Assembly: GCA_046728115.1 (NCBI GenBank)
Contig: JBKPDW010000518.1
Location: 1 to 10,788, forward strand
Direction: 5' to 3'
Origin: CAVSWN01 sp046728115
GTDB taxonomy: Bacteria; Acidobacteriota; Vicinamibacteria; Vicinamibacterales; CAVVIG01
DNA: 10,788 bases
Shown: positions 1 through 6,730 of the stretch, piece after piece
Layout: every line of letters begins with the position of its first letter
Numbering within the stretch: position 1 is the stretch's first letter
The notes under the pieces: generated by a model
Databases searched by the model: none
What the model was told of the DNA's origin: nothing
Seen by the model: only the letters and a program-made list of their open reading frames with translations
Position numbers and translations under genes: made by a program

Positions 1-550
1 CCGAAGGGAGATGATGCGCATAGTAGGCCACCGGGGTTGGAATGGGCTGTGTTTCGTAGTGAAATGTCATCGCCGAGAGATCGCGCCAGGTCGGATCACC
101 GCTCGCGAGCTTGACGGCGCCGGATCCAAACATCAGACGGAACAGCAGCCACCACATCAGCCAGACCGCAGGTTTTTCCGGCGGCCTGGCATCGCGGAAT
201 CGGTCGCGCCAGGCGATCGGGGCGAGCGCGATCGCGAGAAGCCCCGTTTCGAGCAGCAGCGCATCCCATTGATACGACATGAACTCGCCGCCAACGCTCG
301 ACAACCACCAATACCCCAACCACAGCAGTGGCAGGACAGCGATCGGGAGTACGCCTCCCATAAGAACGATGGCGAGAATCGAGCCGCCGATCGACGCCGT
401 GCGTAACGCCCAATCGGGCACGCCGGCTGGCACAATACCGTCGTCGCCGACAAGCCCAACAATTTGTGTCGCGAGCGATGCGAACGCGCAAAAGTAGACC
501 AAGCCCAGCCATCGCAGGAAAAGCCACCGCGCGACATTGAACTGCGTCAT
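1..550 (-). CDS. Lipase maturation factor family protein (N-terminal part, runs off left edge)
   Basis: I translated the minus strand by hand from the ATG at 550-548 and it stays open to the window edge, giving 183 residues. A stop codon lies six codons upstream in frame, so this ATG is the first possible start. No clear Shine-Dalgarno is visible. The protein is hydrophobic, with likely membrane segments near residues 9-33, 52-85, 98-112 and 128-145. It carries the conserved core of bacterial LMF1/LMF2 homologues: YQWDALLLETG (93-103), LFRLMFGSGAVKL (136-148), SGDPTWRDL (150-158) and TFHYETQPIPTP (162-173). In vertebrates LMF1 is an ER membrane protein needed for lipase folding. The role of the bacterial homologues is not established to my knowledge, but they are multi-pass membrane proteins. 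About half or more of the protein should lie beyond the edge. The loop between GIVPAG (38-43) and the next membrane segment looks short compared with homologues I remember. The two open frames that overlap this gene on the same strand are arginine/cysteine-rich shadows. Confidence 0.88.
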   Translation of the reverse strand, partial: MTQFNVARWLFLRWLGLVYFCAFASLATQIVGLVGDDGIVPAGVPDWALRTASIGGSILAIVLMGGVLPIAVLPLLWLGYWWLSSVGGEFMSYQWDALLLETGLLAIALAPIAWRDRFRDARPPEKPAVWLMWWLLFRLMFGSGAVKLASGDPTWRDLSAMTFHYETQPIPTPVAYYAHHLPS

Positions 551-640
551 GGGATGACTGATGGCTTAATCGAGGGTGGATCGTGGCTGACAGGTTCGCC
601 AACGACCATTAGCGATCATCCTTAGCCACGAGCCAGGCAT

Positions 641-660
641 GGAGAAACGTATTATTCTCC
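641..660. repeat. Small inverted repeat just upstream of the radical SAM gene
   Basis: GGAGAA at 641-646 and TTCTCC at 655-660 are perfect 6-bp arms around an 8-nt centre. The repeat ends 4 bp before the ATG at 665 and overlaps a TATTAT -10-like hexamer. It could be an operator or a leader hairpin. The arms are visible in the sequence, but the function is a guess. Confidence 0.4.
650..655 (+). promoter_or_regulatory. Possible -10 element for the radical SAM gene
   Basis: TATTAT matches five of six positions of the sigma-70 -10 consensus. Transcription would start near 661-663, only a few bases before the ATG at 665, giving a leaderless or near-leaderless mRNA. That fits the absence of a Shine-Dalgarno at a normal distance from the start. 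No convincing -35 box is visible at 16-18 bp, which keeps confidence low. Confidence 0.3.
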
Positions 661-664
661 TGAC

Positions 665-2230
665 ATGAACGTTCTCCTGCTCTCGATGCCAGACTCGTTC
701 GAGCACATGCCTCCGGTCGCGATCCGGATGCCGAATGGAGCCCTGGCGTCGCTGGCAGGCAACGTCGATGCTCATCATCGTGTGGCGATTGCCGATCTGA
801 TCCTCGTACAGTCCACGGTTGTCAGCACCGTCGAACGCCTGGTGCGCGAGCTCGAGCCCGATGTGGTTGGGTTGTCGGTGATGACTTTTCAACGCGCCAC
901 AGCACTGAAGATCGCCCGGCTCGTGAGAGCGATGCGCCCTCCTGCGCGGATCGTCGTCGGCGGTTACGACCCAAGTCTGGCCGTGGACCCATACGTTGGC
1001 GCCGCTGAGATCGATTTCATTGTTCGCGGCGAAGGCGAACAGACATTTTGTCAGTTGGTGCGCGTGCTGGAAACGCTGCAAATGGAGCGCGACCCGTCGA
1101 CGAGCTCGCGGTCGCCTCAGGCGCAGTCGAGGGGCGAGGCGTCAGCCGAGCGCTTCCGCGGCATCGCCGGTTTGTCGTACCGCACGCGCGACGGCATCGT
1201 GCACAACCCAGACCGCCCAGTGCTGCCGCTGGCGTCGAATCCACTCCGGCTGCCGAACCGCGATGCGCGGGTGCTTCGCGGCTACACGTTGCTCGGCCGC
1301 CCCGTAGATGTGGTGGAAACCTCCCGCGGCTGCACGTTCGACTGCAGTTTTTGCTCGATCATCGAGATGCGTGGACGGAATTTTCATCCGTACCCCATCG
1401 AGCGCGTGCTCGCCGACATCTCCGACGCACGAGCCCACGGCGCCAAGGCGATCTTTCTCGTCGACGACAACATCACGCTCGACGTCTCGCGGTTCGAAGC
1501 TCTCTGCAAGGCCATCGTCGACGCCGGTTTGAACGGTTCGGACTATATGGTCCAGGCGATGACCGCCCCACTCGCGCAACACGGCGAACGGCTCGCGCCG
1601 CTGATGAGGCAGGCCGGGTTCCGCTATGTCTTCCTGGGTATCGAGAACATTCTGGACGAAGACCTGAAATTCCTGAAGGCGCGCGCGAAGAACGCCCGCC
1701 GCGAGCATGGCCGAACCGTCGGCAACGCCAGCCTCGAGGCCATTCGCCATCTGCACGCGAACGGGATGTTCGTCGTCGGCGGGCTGATTGTCGGCAACCC
1801 CGATGACACGCGAGAGTCGATCGAAACGAACCTCGAATTCGCCAAACGGTACGTCGACTGGCCCTATATCCAGCATCCGACGCCCTACCCTCGCACCCCG
1901 ATGACGCGCGCCTTCGTCGAGCGCGGGCTGATCGTCGACGAGGACGTATCGCACTACGACGGGACGACCGCAGTCGTGAGGAGCGAGCACGTGTCGGCCG
2001 AAGACATCGAGTACCTGCGGTGGCGATCCGATCGGTGGATGAAACTCCGGCACCTGCCCGCGGCCTTTGCGCACAGCCCCTGGTGGGTGCTGCGAAACGC
2101 GCGCCGCATGATGTCCCATACGTTTGCCGGCTCGACCTTACGGTCAATCGTTGGGCTCGAGAGCGACCGCGCCGTGTTCGCGCGATATCGAGCCATCCGG
2201 CAAAGACAGCGCGCAGAAGCAGCCGCCTGA
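665..2230 (+). CDS. B12-binding-type radical SAM protein
   Basis: A 521-residue cytoplasmic protein. Residues 1-135 look like the Rossmann-type cobalamin-binding domain that precedes many radical SAM cores, with LEPDVVGLSVMTF (63-75), a VGGYDPSL strand-turn (98-105) and a RGEGEQTF motif (121-128). No DxHxxG cobalamin-ligand motif is present, which is common in this class. The radical SAM core starts at about residue 214. Its CxxxCxxC cluster motif is at Cys223, Cys227 and Cys230 (RGCTFDCSFC) and should hold the 4Fe-4S cluster that cleaves SAM. Further core features are FLVDDNI (264-270), FLGIEN (323-328) and GGLIVGNPDDT (372-382). A C-terminal helical extension follows from about 440. Residues 143-159 are a Ser/Arg/Gln-rich linker encoded by a palindromic repeat. 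The substrate cannot be told: relatives act in lipid, hopanoid, pigment and peptide chemistry, and no partner gene lies beside it. Confidence 0.9.
   Translation: MNVLLLSMPDSFEHMPPVAIRMPNGALASLAGNVDAHHRVAIADLILVQSTVVSTVERLVRELEPDVVGLSVMTFQRATALKIARLVRAMRPPARIVVGGYDPSLAVDPYVGAAEIDFIVRGEGEQTFCQLVRVLETLQMERDPSTSSRSPQAQSRGEASAERFRGIAGLSYRTRDGIVHNPDRPVLPLASNPLRLPNRDARVLRGYTLLGRPVDVVETSRGCTFDCSFCSIIEMRGRNFHPYPIERVLADISDARAHGAKAIFLVDDNITLDVSRFEALCKAIVDAGLNGSDYMVQAMTAPLAQHGERLAPLMRQAGFRYVFLGIENILDEDLKFLKARAKNARREHGRTVGNASLEAIRHLHANGMFVVGGLIVGNPDDTRESIETNLEFAKRYVDWPYIQHPTPYPRTPMTRAFVERGLIVDEDVSHYDGTTAVVRSEHVSAEDIEYLRWRSDRWMKLRHLPAAFAHSPWWVLRNARRMMSHTFAGSTLRSIVGLESDRAVFARYRAIRQRQRAEAAA
1091..1141. repeat. 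Imperfect palindromic repeat translated in frame
   Basis: CCCGTCGAC (1093-1101) and GTCGAGGGG (1126-1134) pair at 8 of 9 positions around a 24-nt centre. The segment lies in the linker between the B12-like domain and the radical SAM core and encodes a low-complexity DPSTSS...QSRGEA peptide. From memory, short dispersed palindromes built on GTCGAGGG are frequent in genomes of this kind and are often read through in this peptide frame. That identification is an inference: only one copy was found here by eye. Confidence 0.4.
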
Positions 2231-2302
2231 AACGCCTCGAAACTTCGCCGACCCGCTTTCCGTCTCTATAGGCTGTCGTGTGCCTGTTCCCCTTCACTCT
2301 TG

Positions 2303-2325
2303 AAAAGGGGGTCGTGCGCCCTTTT
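2303..2325 (+). terminator. Weak intrinsic terminator after the radical SAM gene
   Basis: AAAAGGG (2303-2309) and CCCTTTT (2319-2325) form a 7-bp stem with a 9-nt loop, ending in four T, 72 nt after the stop codon. The stem has three GC pairs and the T run is itself part of the stem, so termination may be partial. By symmetry it could also act on the minus strand. Confidence 0.4.
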
Positions 2326-2470
2326 GGTGACGGCCCAGCCTGGCGGCCTGGCAACGGTGATCTCGAGTGGCTCGAATCGTCGGTCGCCGCACGTTAACCA
2401 CGGTCTCTGATTTCGCGTATTGATGTACGCCCGAAAGCGGGTTCCGGTGTCTAAGCAACGCGGGAGATAA

Positions 2471-2475
2471 GGGAG
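2471..2475 (+). promoter_or_regulatory. Ribosome binding site of the MacB/FtsX permease
   Basis: GGGAG lies 4 nt before the ATG at 2480 and fixes that start. The 249-bp gap before it (2231-2479) also holds the weak terminator and a small CCCG/CGGG hairpin at 2430-2441. I could not identify a convincing promoter in it. Confidence 0.6.
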
Positions 2476-2479
2476 CCTT

Positions 2480-4924
2480 ATGAGCGTGTGGCAGGATGTC
2501 CGGTTCGCGATCCGGCTCCTCATCAAGAACCGGTGGTTCACGATCGTCGCTGCGGCTGCGCTGGCGCTCGGCATCGGTGTGAACACCGCCGTCTTCACGT
2601 TCGTCAATGCCGTGCTGATTCGCGGGCTGCCCTTTGACGATCCCGAACGCATCATCGCGATCGGATCGACCGATGCGCGCAACCGCCCCGCAGGCGTCTC
2701 GCGCCTCGACTTCACCGACTGGCGCGACGCCAGCCGGTCGTTTGCGGGAATGTCGCTGTTTCTCGGTTCATCGATCAACCTCAGCGAAGAAGGACGCGTC
2801 GCCGAGCAATACCAAGGCGTCTATCAATCCGCGAACCTGTTTCAGGTGATCGCCGTTCGGCCGGTGCTCGGCCGCGACTTCAGGCCCGACGACGAGCAGC
2901 CCAGCGCATCGCCGGTGATGATCCTCGGGGGCGGCGTCTGGAAGAATCGCTACGGCAGCGATCCAAATGTCATCGGCCGCGTGGTCAAAGCGAACAACGT
3001 GGTCGTGACGATCATCGGCGTCATGCCGGCGGACTTCAAATTTCCATTCAACACGGACATCTGGATTCCGCTGACGGTCCTGCCGCCGGAGGCGCGCGAC
3101 GCGAAGCGTGACGTTCGTAACTTCCAGGCGCTGGGGCGTCTGGCATCTGGCGTGACGCTGCCACAAGCCAAGGCTGAATTTCAAAATATCGGCCAGCGGC
3201 TGACGCACGATTTTCCTGGAACCAACAAGGAAATCCGTCCCAGTCTCATGCCGTTCAGCGAACGGGTCACAGGTCCACAGATCCGACTGATCTTCCTCTC
3301 GCTGATGGGCGCCGTTGCGTTCGTGCTCCTCATCGCCTGCGCCAATGTCGCGAACCTGCTGCTGTCGCGAGCTGCGAACCGATCGCGCGAGGTCGCTGTC
3401 CGCGTGTCGCTTGGCGCCAGCCGATGGCAGATCGTCCGCCAGTTACTGGTCGAAAGCGTTCTCTTGGCCGTCTTGAGCGGGGCGCTCGGGCTCGCACTTT
3501 CGCAGATCGGCGTGCGCATGTTCGACGCAGTGACGACCGACGTCGGAAAACCGTACTGGATGAAGTTCACGATGGACGGCATCGTGTTCGCGTTTCTGGC
3601 TGCGATTTGCCTGGCCACCGGCGTACTGTTCGGCCTCGCGCCCGCATTGCACATTTCGAAAACCGACGTGCACGAGGTCCTCAAAGAAGGAGGCGGCCGG
3701 AGCGGAACAGGTGGGATGCGCGCGCGCCGCTGGACCGCAGGGTTGATCGTTCTCGAAGTCGTCTTGACACTGGTGCTGTTGGCGGGCGCCGGCTTCATGA
3801 TGCGGAGCTTCCTCACGCTCTACAGCATGGATCTCGGCATCGACACGTCACATCTGTTGACGATGCGGCTCACGCTGCCACTGGCTAAGTACCCACGTCG
3901 AGAGCCGCGCACGGCGCTGTTCCAGCAACTCGAGGAGCGGCTCGGCACAGTCACCGCAATCCAATCCGCAGGCATCACATCCAACACGCCGATGTTCGGC
4001 GGATTCCTGCGACAGCTGTCGATTGACGGCCGGCCGATTCCCGCTGGTGAAAAGCCGCCGGACGTGACGATGGTCAGCATCAGCTCGCGTTATTTCGAAA
4101 CACTGGGTGTGCGCATACTGCGTGGGCGCGCGTTGAGCGACACCGACGGCACGCCTGGCCACGAGGCGGCGATCGTGAACCAGCGTTTCGCGACGATGCA
4201 TTTTCCTGGCGAGGATCCGGTGGGACGCCGCATCAGGCTCACGGACTCGTCGCCGCAGGTTCAACCACCACCGCCGCTCGACGCCACGATCGTCGGCATC
4301 GTCCCGACGGTGCGACAACGGAATTTCCAGGAACCGGATCCCGATCCGGTGGTGTACATGCCCTATCGAGCCGATCCACAACGCTTCACGATGCTCGTGG
4401 TGCGTGCCAGCGGGGAGCCGGCTCGCATCACGTCGCTCGTCCGGGAGGAGATGCGCACGATCGAGCCGGATCTTCCCCTTTTCCAGATTCAGACGATGGA
4501 TCAGCTGCTCGCGCAGCAGCGCTGGCCCTTCCGGGTCTTCGGCAGCATGTTCGCGATCTTTGCGGCAATCGCGCTCGTGTTGTCGGCGGTCGGCTTGTAT
4601 GCGGTGACGGCCTATTCGGTGACACAACGAACGGCAGAGATTGGCGTCAGGATGGCGCTGGGTGCTCAATCGAAGCAGGTGATGTGGCTGGTGCTGCGGC
4701 GTGCGCTTGTGCAACTGGGCATCGGCTTGCCGCTGGGGATCGCGGGCGCCTTCGGAGTCGGGCGACTGCTGAAAATCCTGCTCGTGCAGCAGACCAGAAC
4801 GCAGGATTTCCTGACCGTCGGGGCGATTGCGCTGCTGATGGTGGTTATCTCGCTGGCAGCGTGTTTCTGGCCGGCCAGGCGCGCAACACGGCTCGATCCG
4901 GTCAGCGCGCTGAGGTACGAGTGA
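2480..4924 (+). CDS. ABC transporter permease, MacB/FtsX duplicated orphan type (ADOP)
   Basis: An 814-residue inner-membrane protein built from two consecutive MacB-like units. The first unit has a membrane helix at about 18-46, a periplasmic domain at about 48-265 and an FtsX domain with helices near 268-294, 323-346 and 366-390. It carries the signature EVAVRVSLGASRWQIVRQLL (304-323). The second unit has a helix near 418-442, a periplasmic domain at about 445-685 and an FtsX domain with helices near 688-712, 742-764 and 778-797. Its matching signature is EIGVRMALGAQSKQV (720-734). The protein ends in the usual DPVSALRYE. MacB-type systems move substrates or transmit force across the cell envelope, powered by a separate or fused ATPase. 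Here no ATPase gene or Walker motif is adjacent, as is usual for the many orphan permeases in Acidobacteriota. The substrate is unknown. The ATG has a good ribosome site. The stop is 54 bp before the next gene, so co-transcription is possible. Confidence 0.93.
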   Translation: MSVWQDVRFAIRLLIKNRWFTIVAAAALALGIGVNTAVFTFVNAVLIRGLPFDDPERIIAIGSTDARNRPAGVSRLDFTDWRDASRSFAGMSLFLGSSINLSEEGRVAEQYQGVYQSANLFQVIAVRPVLGRDFRPDDEQPSASPVMILGGGVWKNRYGSDPNVIGRVVKANNVVVTIIGVMPADFKFPFNTDIWIPLTVLPPEARDAKRDVRNFQALGRLASGVTLPQAKAEFQNIGQRLTHDFPGTNKEIRPSLMPFSERVTGPQIRLIFLSLMGAVAFVLLIACANVANLLLSRAANRSREVAVRVSLGASRWQIVRQLLVESVLLAVLSGALGLALSQIGVRMFDAVTTDVGKPYWMKFTMDGIVFAFLAAICLATGVLFGLAPALHISKTDVHEVLKEGGGRSGTGGMRARRWTAGLIVLEVVLTLVLLAGAGFMMRSFLTLYSMDLGIDTSHLLTMRLTLPLAKYPRREPRTALFQQLEERLGTVTAIQSAGITSNTPMFGGFLRQLSIDGRPIPAGEKPPDVTMVSISSRYFETLGVRILRGRALSDTDGTPGHEAAIVNQRFATMHFPGEDPVGRRIRLTDSSPQVQPPPPLDATIVGIVPTVRQRNFQEPDPDPVVYMPYRADPQRFTMLVVRASGEPARITSLVREEMRTIEPDLPLFQIQTMDQLLAQQRWPFRVFGSMFAIFAAIALVLSAVGLYAVTAYSVTQRTAEIGVRMALGAQSKQVMWLVLRRALVQLGIGLPLGIAGAFGVGRLLKILLVQQTRTQDFLTVGAIALLMVVISLAACFWPARRATRLDPVSALRYE

Positions 4925-4978
4925 CAACTGACGCGGAAGAGCTGAACCGCGGCGGCGTTTTTGCAACCTGGACGTCAT

Positions 4979-5551
4979 ATGACTCAGCCTGCAGGCGAAA
5001 CGCTTCTGCGGTTTCACACTCCTGTCTTAGGACATGACGGTCAGCTGTACGAAGCACGGGCATGCGGGTCGCCGCTACCGGGCGCGACGTGGCAAGGCTG
5101 GATCGAGTTCGTGCCGGTTGACGGCGGAGAACCTGTGCGAACCCCGCGCGAGACAACCCAACCCAATCGCCCGGCTATCGAATACTGGGCGACCGGCCTC
5201 ACCGAGGTTTTTCTCGAAGGCGCGCTGAAGCGGGCGCTCGACCCGCCTATCGTTGTGCGCGCGCCTCAGCCCCAAGCGTCAATCTTCCCCGGCCCCGCGC
5301 CGTCCACCGTCGTGCGCCCGGATCATGTGCCTGCGAGTATCCTCGACCCATTCTCCGTCTTCGAAAAAGGCGAGACGTTGCTACACAAGCAATTGTCTGC
5401 GTTGTCATCGTGGCATTTGATCAACATCGCGCTTGATTACGAGCTGACGGATATCGACAGGGAAGCGCTCAGTCGCATGCCGGCTGCGGAACTCGTCGAC
5501 CTGATCGTGCAAGCCGTACGTGACCGGGCTGGGCAGCGGCACCCAGCCTGA
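4979..5551 (+). CDS. Conserved hypothetical protein with two parts
   Basis: A soluble 190-residue protein with no signal peptide or membrane helix. I recognise the N-terminal part (8-85) only as a conserved unknown found across soil bacteria: DGQLYEARACG (20-30), WQGWIEFVPVDGG (38-50), then RTPRETTQPNRPAIEYWATGL (54-74) and FLEGALKRAL (78-87). A proline-rich linker (88-120) leads to a helical C-terminal part (122-185) with LDPFSVFEKGETLLHKQL and SSWHLINIALDYEL. That part reads like a small helical adaptor seen alone in other proteins. The ATG at 4979 starts where the conserved region begins. A TTG at 4961 in the same frame would add six residues, and neither has a clear ribosome site. The gene follows the permease by 54 bp and converges on the DinB-like gene with a 36-bp gap. 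No function is assigned. Confidence 0.75.
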   Translation: MTQPAGETLLRFHTPVLGHDGQLYEARACGSPLPGATWQGWIEFVPVDGGEPVRTPRETTQPNRPAIEYWATGLTEVFLEGALKRALDPPIVVRAPQPQASIFPGPAPSTVVRPDHVPASILDPFSVFEKGETLLHKQLSALSSWHLINIALDYELTDIDREALSRMPAAELVDLIVQAVRDRAGQRHPA

Positions 5552-5587
5552 GCGACCTGATCTCGTTCCGCCATGGGCGCGCCGATG

Positions 5588-6103
5588 CTAACTTTCTGAG
5601 CGTTGCAAAACGTCCTGCCAGCTCGGCCCTGGCCGCGCTTTCCAGTACCACACGATCAAATCGGTTGACGGTGGCACGCCGCCGAGTTCGCGCAAGCGGG
5701 TGGCGTTCTGTGCGCGGTGATGGTGGCTGTGCATCGCGCATTGCGTCAGCGCCTCGGTAACGGTGATGGTCAGCGGTGGATCCTTGAACCACGGAATCGG
5801 GATCGATTCGGCGAGCCGCGCATCGGTCAAGGTGACGATCCCTGCGTGCATCGCGTCGTGGCTGCCGCGCGCGAACTCGCGCAAATCATCGAAGGTGGCG
5901 AAATCGTCCGGCTTCGTGAGCTCGAACCGCGTCACGCCGCCGCCGGCTCCCCAGAAAAACGCTCGCTGCACGAGATGAATGTGATGCAAGCGGTTGTGAA
6001 TGACTTTGTCGGCGCGCGCCGGGGGATGGGCGGCAAGCGCGGCCCACAATGTCGTGTCCGCCCAGAATTGGTGGTCGAGCAGATCTCGCAGCATCGGGTT
6101 CAT
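5588..6103 (-). CDS. DinB-fold protein
   Basis: A 171-residue cytoplasmic protein of the DinB/YfiT four-helix-bundle superfamily, at the normal length for the family. Helix one is LLDHQFWADTTLWAAL (8-23). The metal-binding histidines fall in the expected places: LHHIH (39-43) in helix two and HSHHH (125-129) in helix three, followed by RAQNATRLRELGGVPPSTDLI (130-150). The ending GGxPPxTDxIxWYW is characteristic. Members bind a divalent metal. Some are thiol-dependent transferases (bacillithiol, mycothiol), but most have no known substrate. The gene starts 17 bp after the stop of the cupin gene on the same strand, with an AAGG upstream, so the two are probably one transcript. The stop is TAG. 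Confidence 0.87.
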   Translation of the reverse strand: MNPMLRDLLDHQFWADTTLWAALAAHPPARADKVIHNRLHHIHLVQRAFFWGAGGGVTRFELTKPDDFATFDDLREFARGSHDAMHAGIVTLTDARLAESIPIPWFKDPPLTITVTEALTQCAMHSHHHRAQNATRLRELGGVPPSTDLIVWYWKARPGPSWQDVLQRSES

Positions 6104-6120
6104 GAGATGCGCTGCCTTGG

Positions 6121-6693
6121 TCAGCGCGGCGGACGGGAGACGATCGGGTTCACGTAGCCCGACGGCAACACATGATCCGGATCCACGCGAACGACGAGAT
6201 AGTTCATGTCGCTCGCCACGGAACTGAACCAGTGCGCCACTCCCGGCGGAATGACGATGACGTCGCCAGGGCCAACCTGGCGGCTCTGACCACCACGAAT
6301 CGCCGTTCCGTTCGTGCTGGGTCCAACCAGAATTTTTACCGTATCGCCGCTCGCCGGAGACGGAGTGGGTTCGGCTATTTCGCCGCCTGTGACAAACGTG
6401 CCCGATCCTTCGATGATGTGATACACCTCGGTCACCTGCGCGTGCGAGATCGCGGACTGCCGTGCACTCGCCGGGCGATGCAGCACACCGACGGCGACGT
6501 TGTACGTTCCGATGTCGATGACGCGGATTTGCTGGTCCGTCACGCTGGCTGCCGGAGCGGCACTGAGCGTCGCCCGCAGCTCTGCGTCCGTCACGTCGAC
6601 GGCCGCCTGGATCGGTCCCTGCGACTGAGTATGCGTCGGCGCCTGCAATGCGAACCCGATACCCGCAACGGCAGCCACAAGTGTCCTTCGCAT
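6121..6693 (-). CDS. Exported cupin-domain protein
   Basis: Read from the ATG at 6693-6691, the protein is 190 residues and begins with a short signal peptide: MRR, then a hydrophobic stretch to about residue 17, with a plausible cut near 20-25. This start has an AGGGGG ribosome site (6698-6703) 4 nt away. The open frame continues upstream for 51 more codons, but that part runs into the divergent gene and lacks protein character. The cupin barrel spans about 58-172. Motif 1 is SHAQVTEVYHIIEGSGTF (83-100, with His84, Glu89 and His92 as candidate metal ligands). Motif 2 is GDVIVIPPGVAHWF (143-156, with His154). An insert with GGEIAEPTPSPASGD (103-117) separates the motifs. It is probably a periplasmic or secreted small-molecule binding or enzyme protein of unknown substrate, expressed together with the DinB-like gene. 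Confidence 0.85.
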   Translation of the reverse strand: MRRTLVAAVAGIGFALQAPTHTQSQGPIQAAVDVTDAELRATLSAAPAASVTDQQIRVIDIGTYNVAVGVLHRPASARQSAISHAQVTEVYHIIEGSGTFVTGGEIAEPTPSPASGDTVKILVGPSTNGTAIRGGQSRQVGPGDVIVIPPGVAHWFSSVASDMNYLVVRVDPDHVLPSGYVNPIVSRPPR

Positions 6694-6697
6694 GCTT

Positions 6698-6703
6698 CCC
6701 CCT
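6698..6703 (-). promoter_or_regulatory. Ribosome binding site of the cupin gene
   Basis: On the minus strand AGGGGG stands 4 nt before the ATG at 6693. It decides the start in favour of the form with a signal peptide over the longer open frame. Confidence 0.65.
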
Positions 6704-6707
6704 GCGG

Positions 6708-6720
6708 GCGTACTATACGC
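6708..6720. promoter_or_regulatory. Palindrome over overlapping divergent -10-like elements
   Basis: GCGTA (6708-6712) and TACGC (6716-6720) are perfect 5-bp arms around CTA. The site lies in the 37-bp gap between the divergent cupin and MmcQ/YjbR genes. On the minus strand it contains TATAGT (6717-6712), a good -10 for the cupin gene. On the plus strand it contains TACTAT (6711-6716), a weaker -10 for the other gene, with TTCGCA at 6687-6692 as a possible -35. Both leaders would be only about 8-12 nt. The layout suggests mutually exclusive promoters or a shared operator, which is an inference. Confidence 0.42.
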
Positions 6721-6721
6721 T

Positions 6722-6725
6722 GAGG
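6722..6725 (+). promoter_or_regulatory. Ribosome binding site deciding a GTG start
   Basis: GAGG lies 5 nt before the GTG at 6731. It supports that start over an ATG at 6692, which would overlap the start of the divergent gene. Confidence 0.55.
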
Positions 6726-6730
6726 CGACG

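Noticed and set aside
96..602. Open frame of 168 codons on the minus strand
   Set aside because: It is rich in Arg and Cys and lies out of frame over the lipase maturation factor gene, whose frame carries the conserved motifs. The 157-537 frame fails for the same reason.
1142..2119. 325-codon minus-strand open frame opposite the radical SAM gene
   Set aside because: It is an antisense shadow of GC-rich codon use. The plus strand carries the CxxxCxxC motif and domain order, while the antisense product has no recognisable domain.
2401..2470. Promoter for the permease starting from TTGATG at 2420-2425
   Set aside because: No acceptable -10 hexamer follows at 16-18 bp.
4921..4932. 12-bp GTGACAACTGAC shared with 10486-10497
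   Set aside because: A few chance 12-bp matches are expected in a window of this size. The flanks are unrelated and one copy spans the permease stop codon.
3848..5017. 389-codon minus-strand open frame opposite the permease
   Set aside because: Its composition is dominated by Arg, His and Gln, as expected for an antisense frame. The FtsX and MacB motifs are on the other strand.
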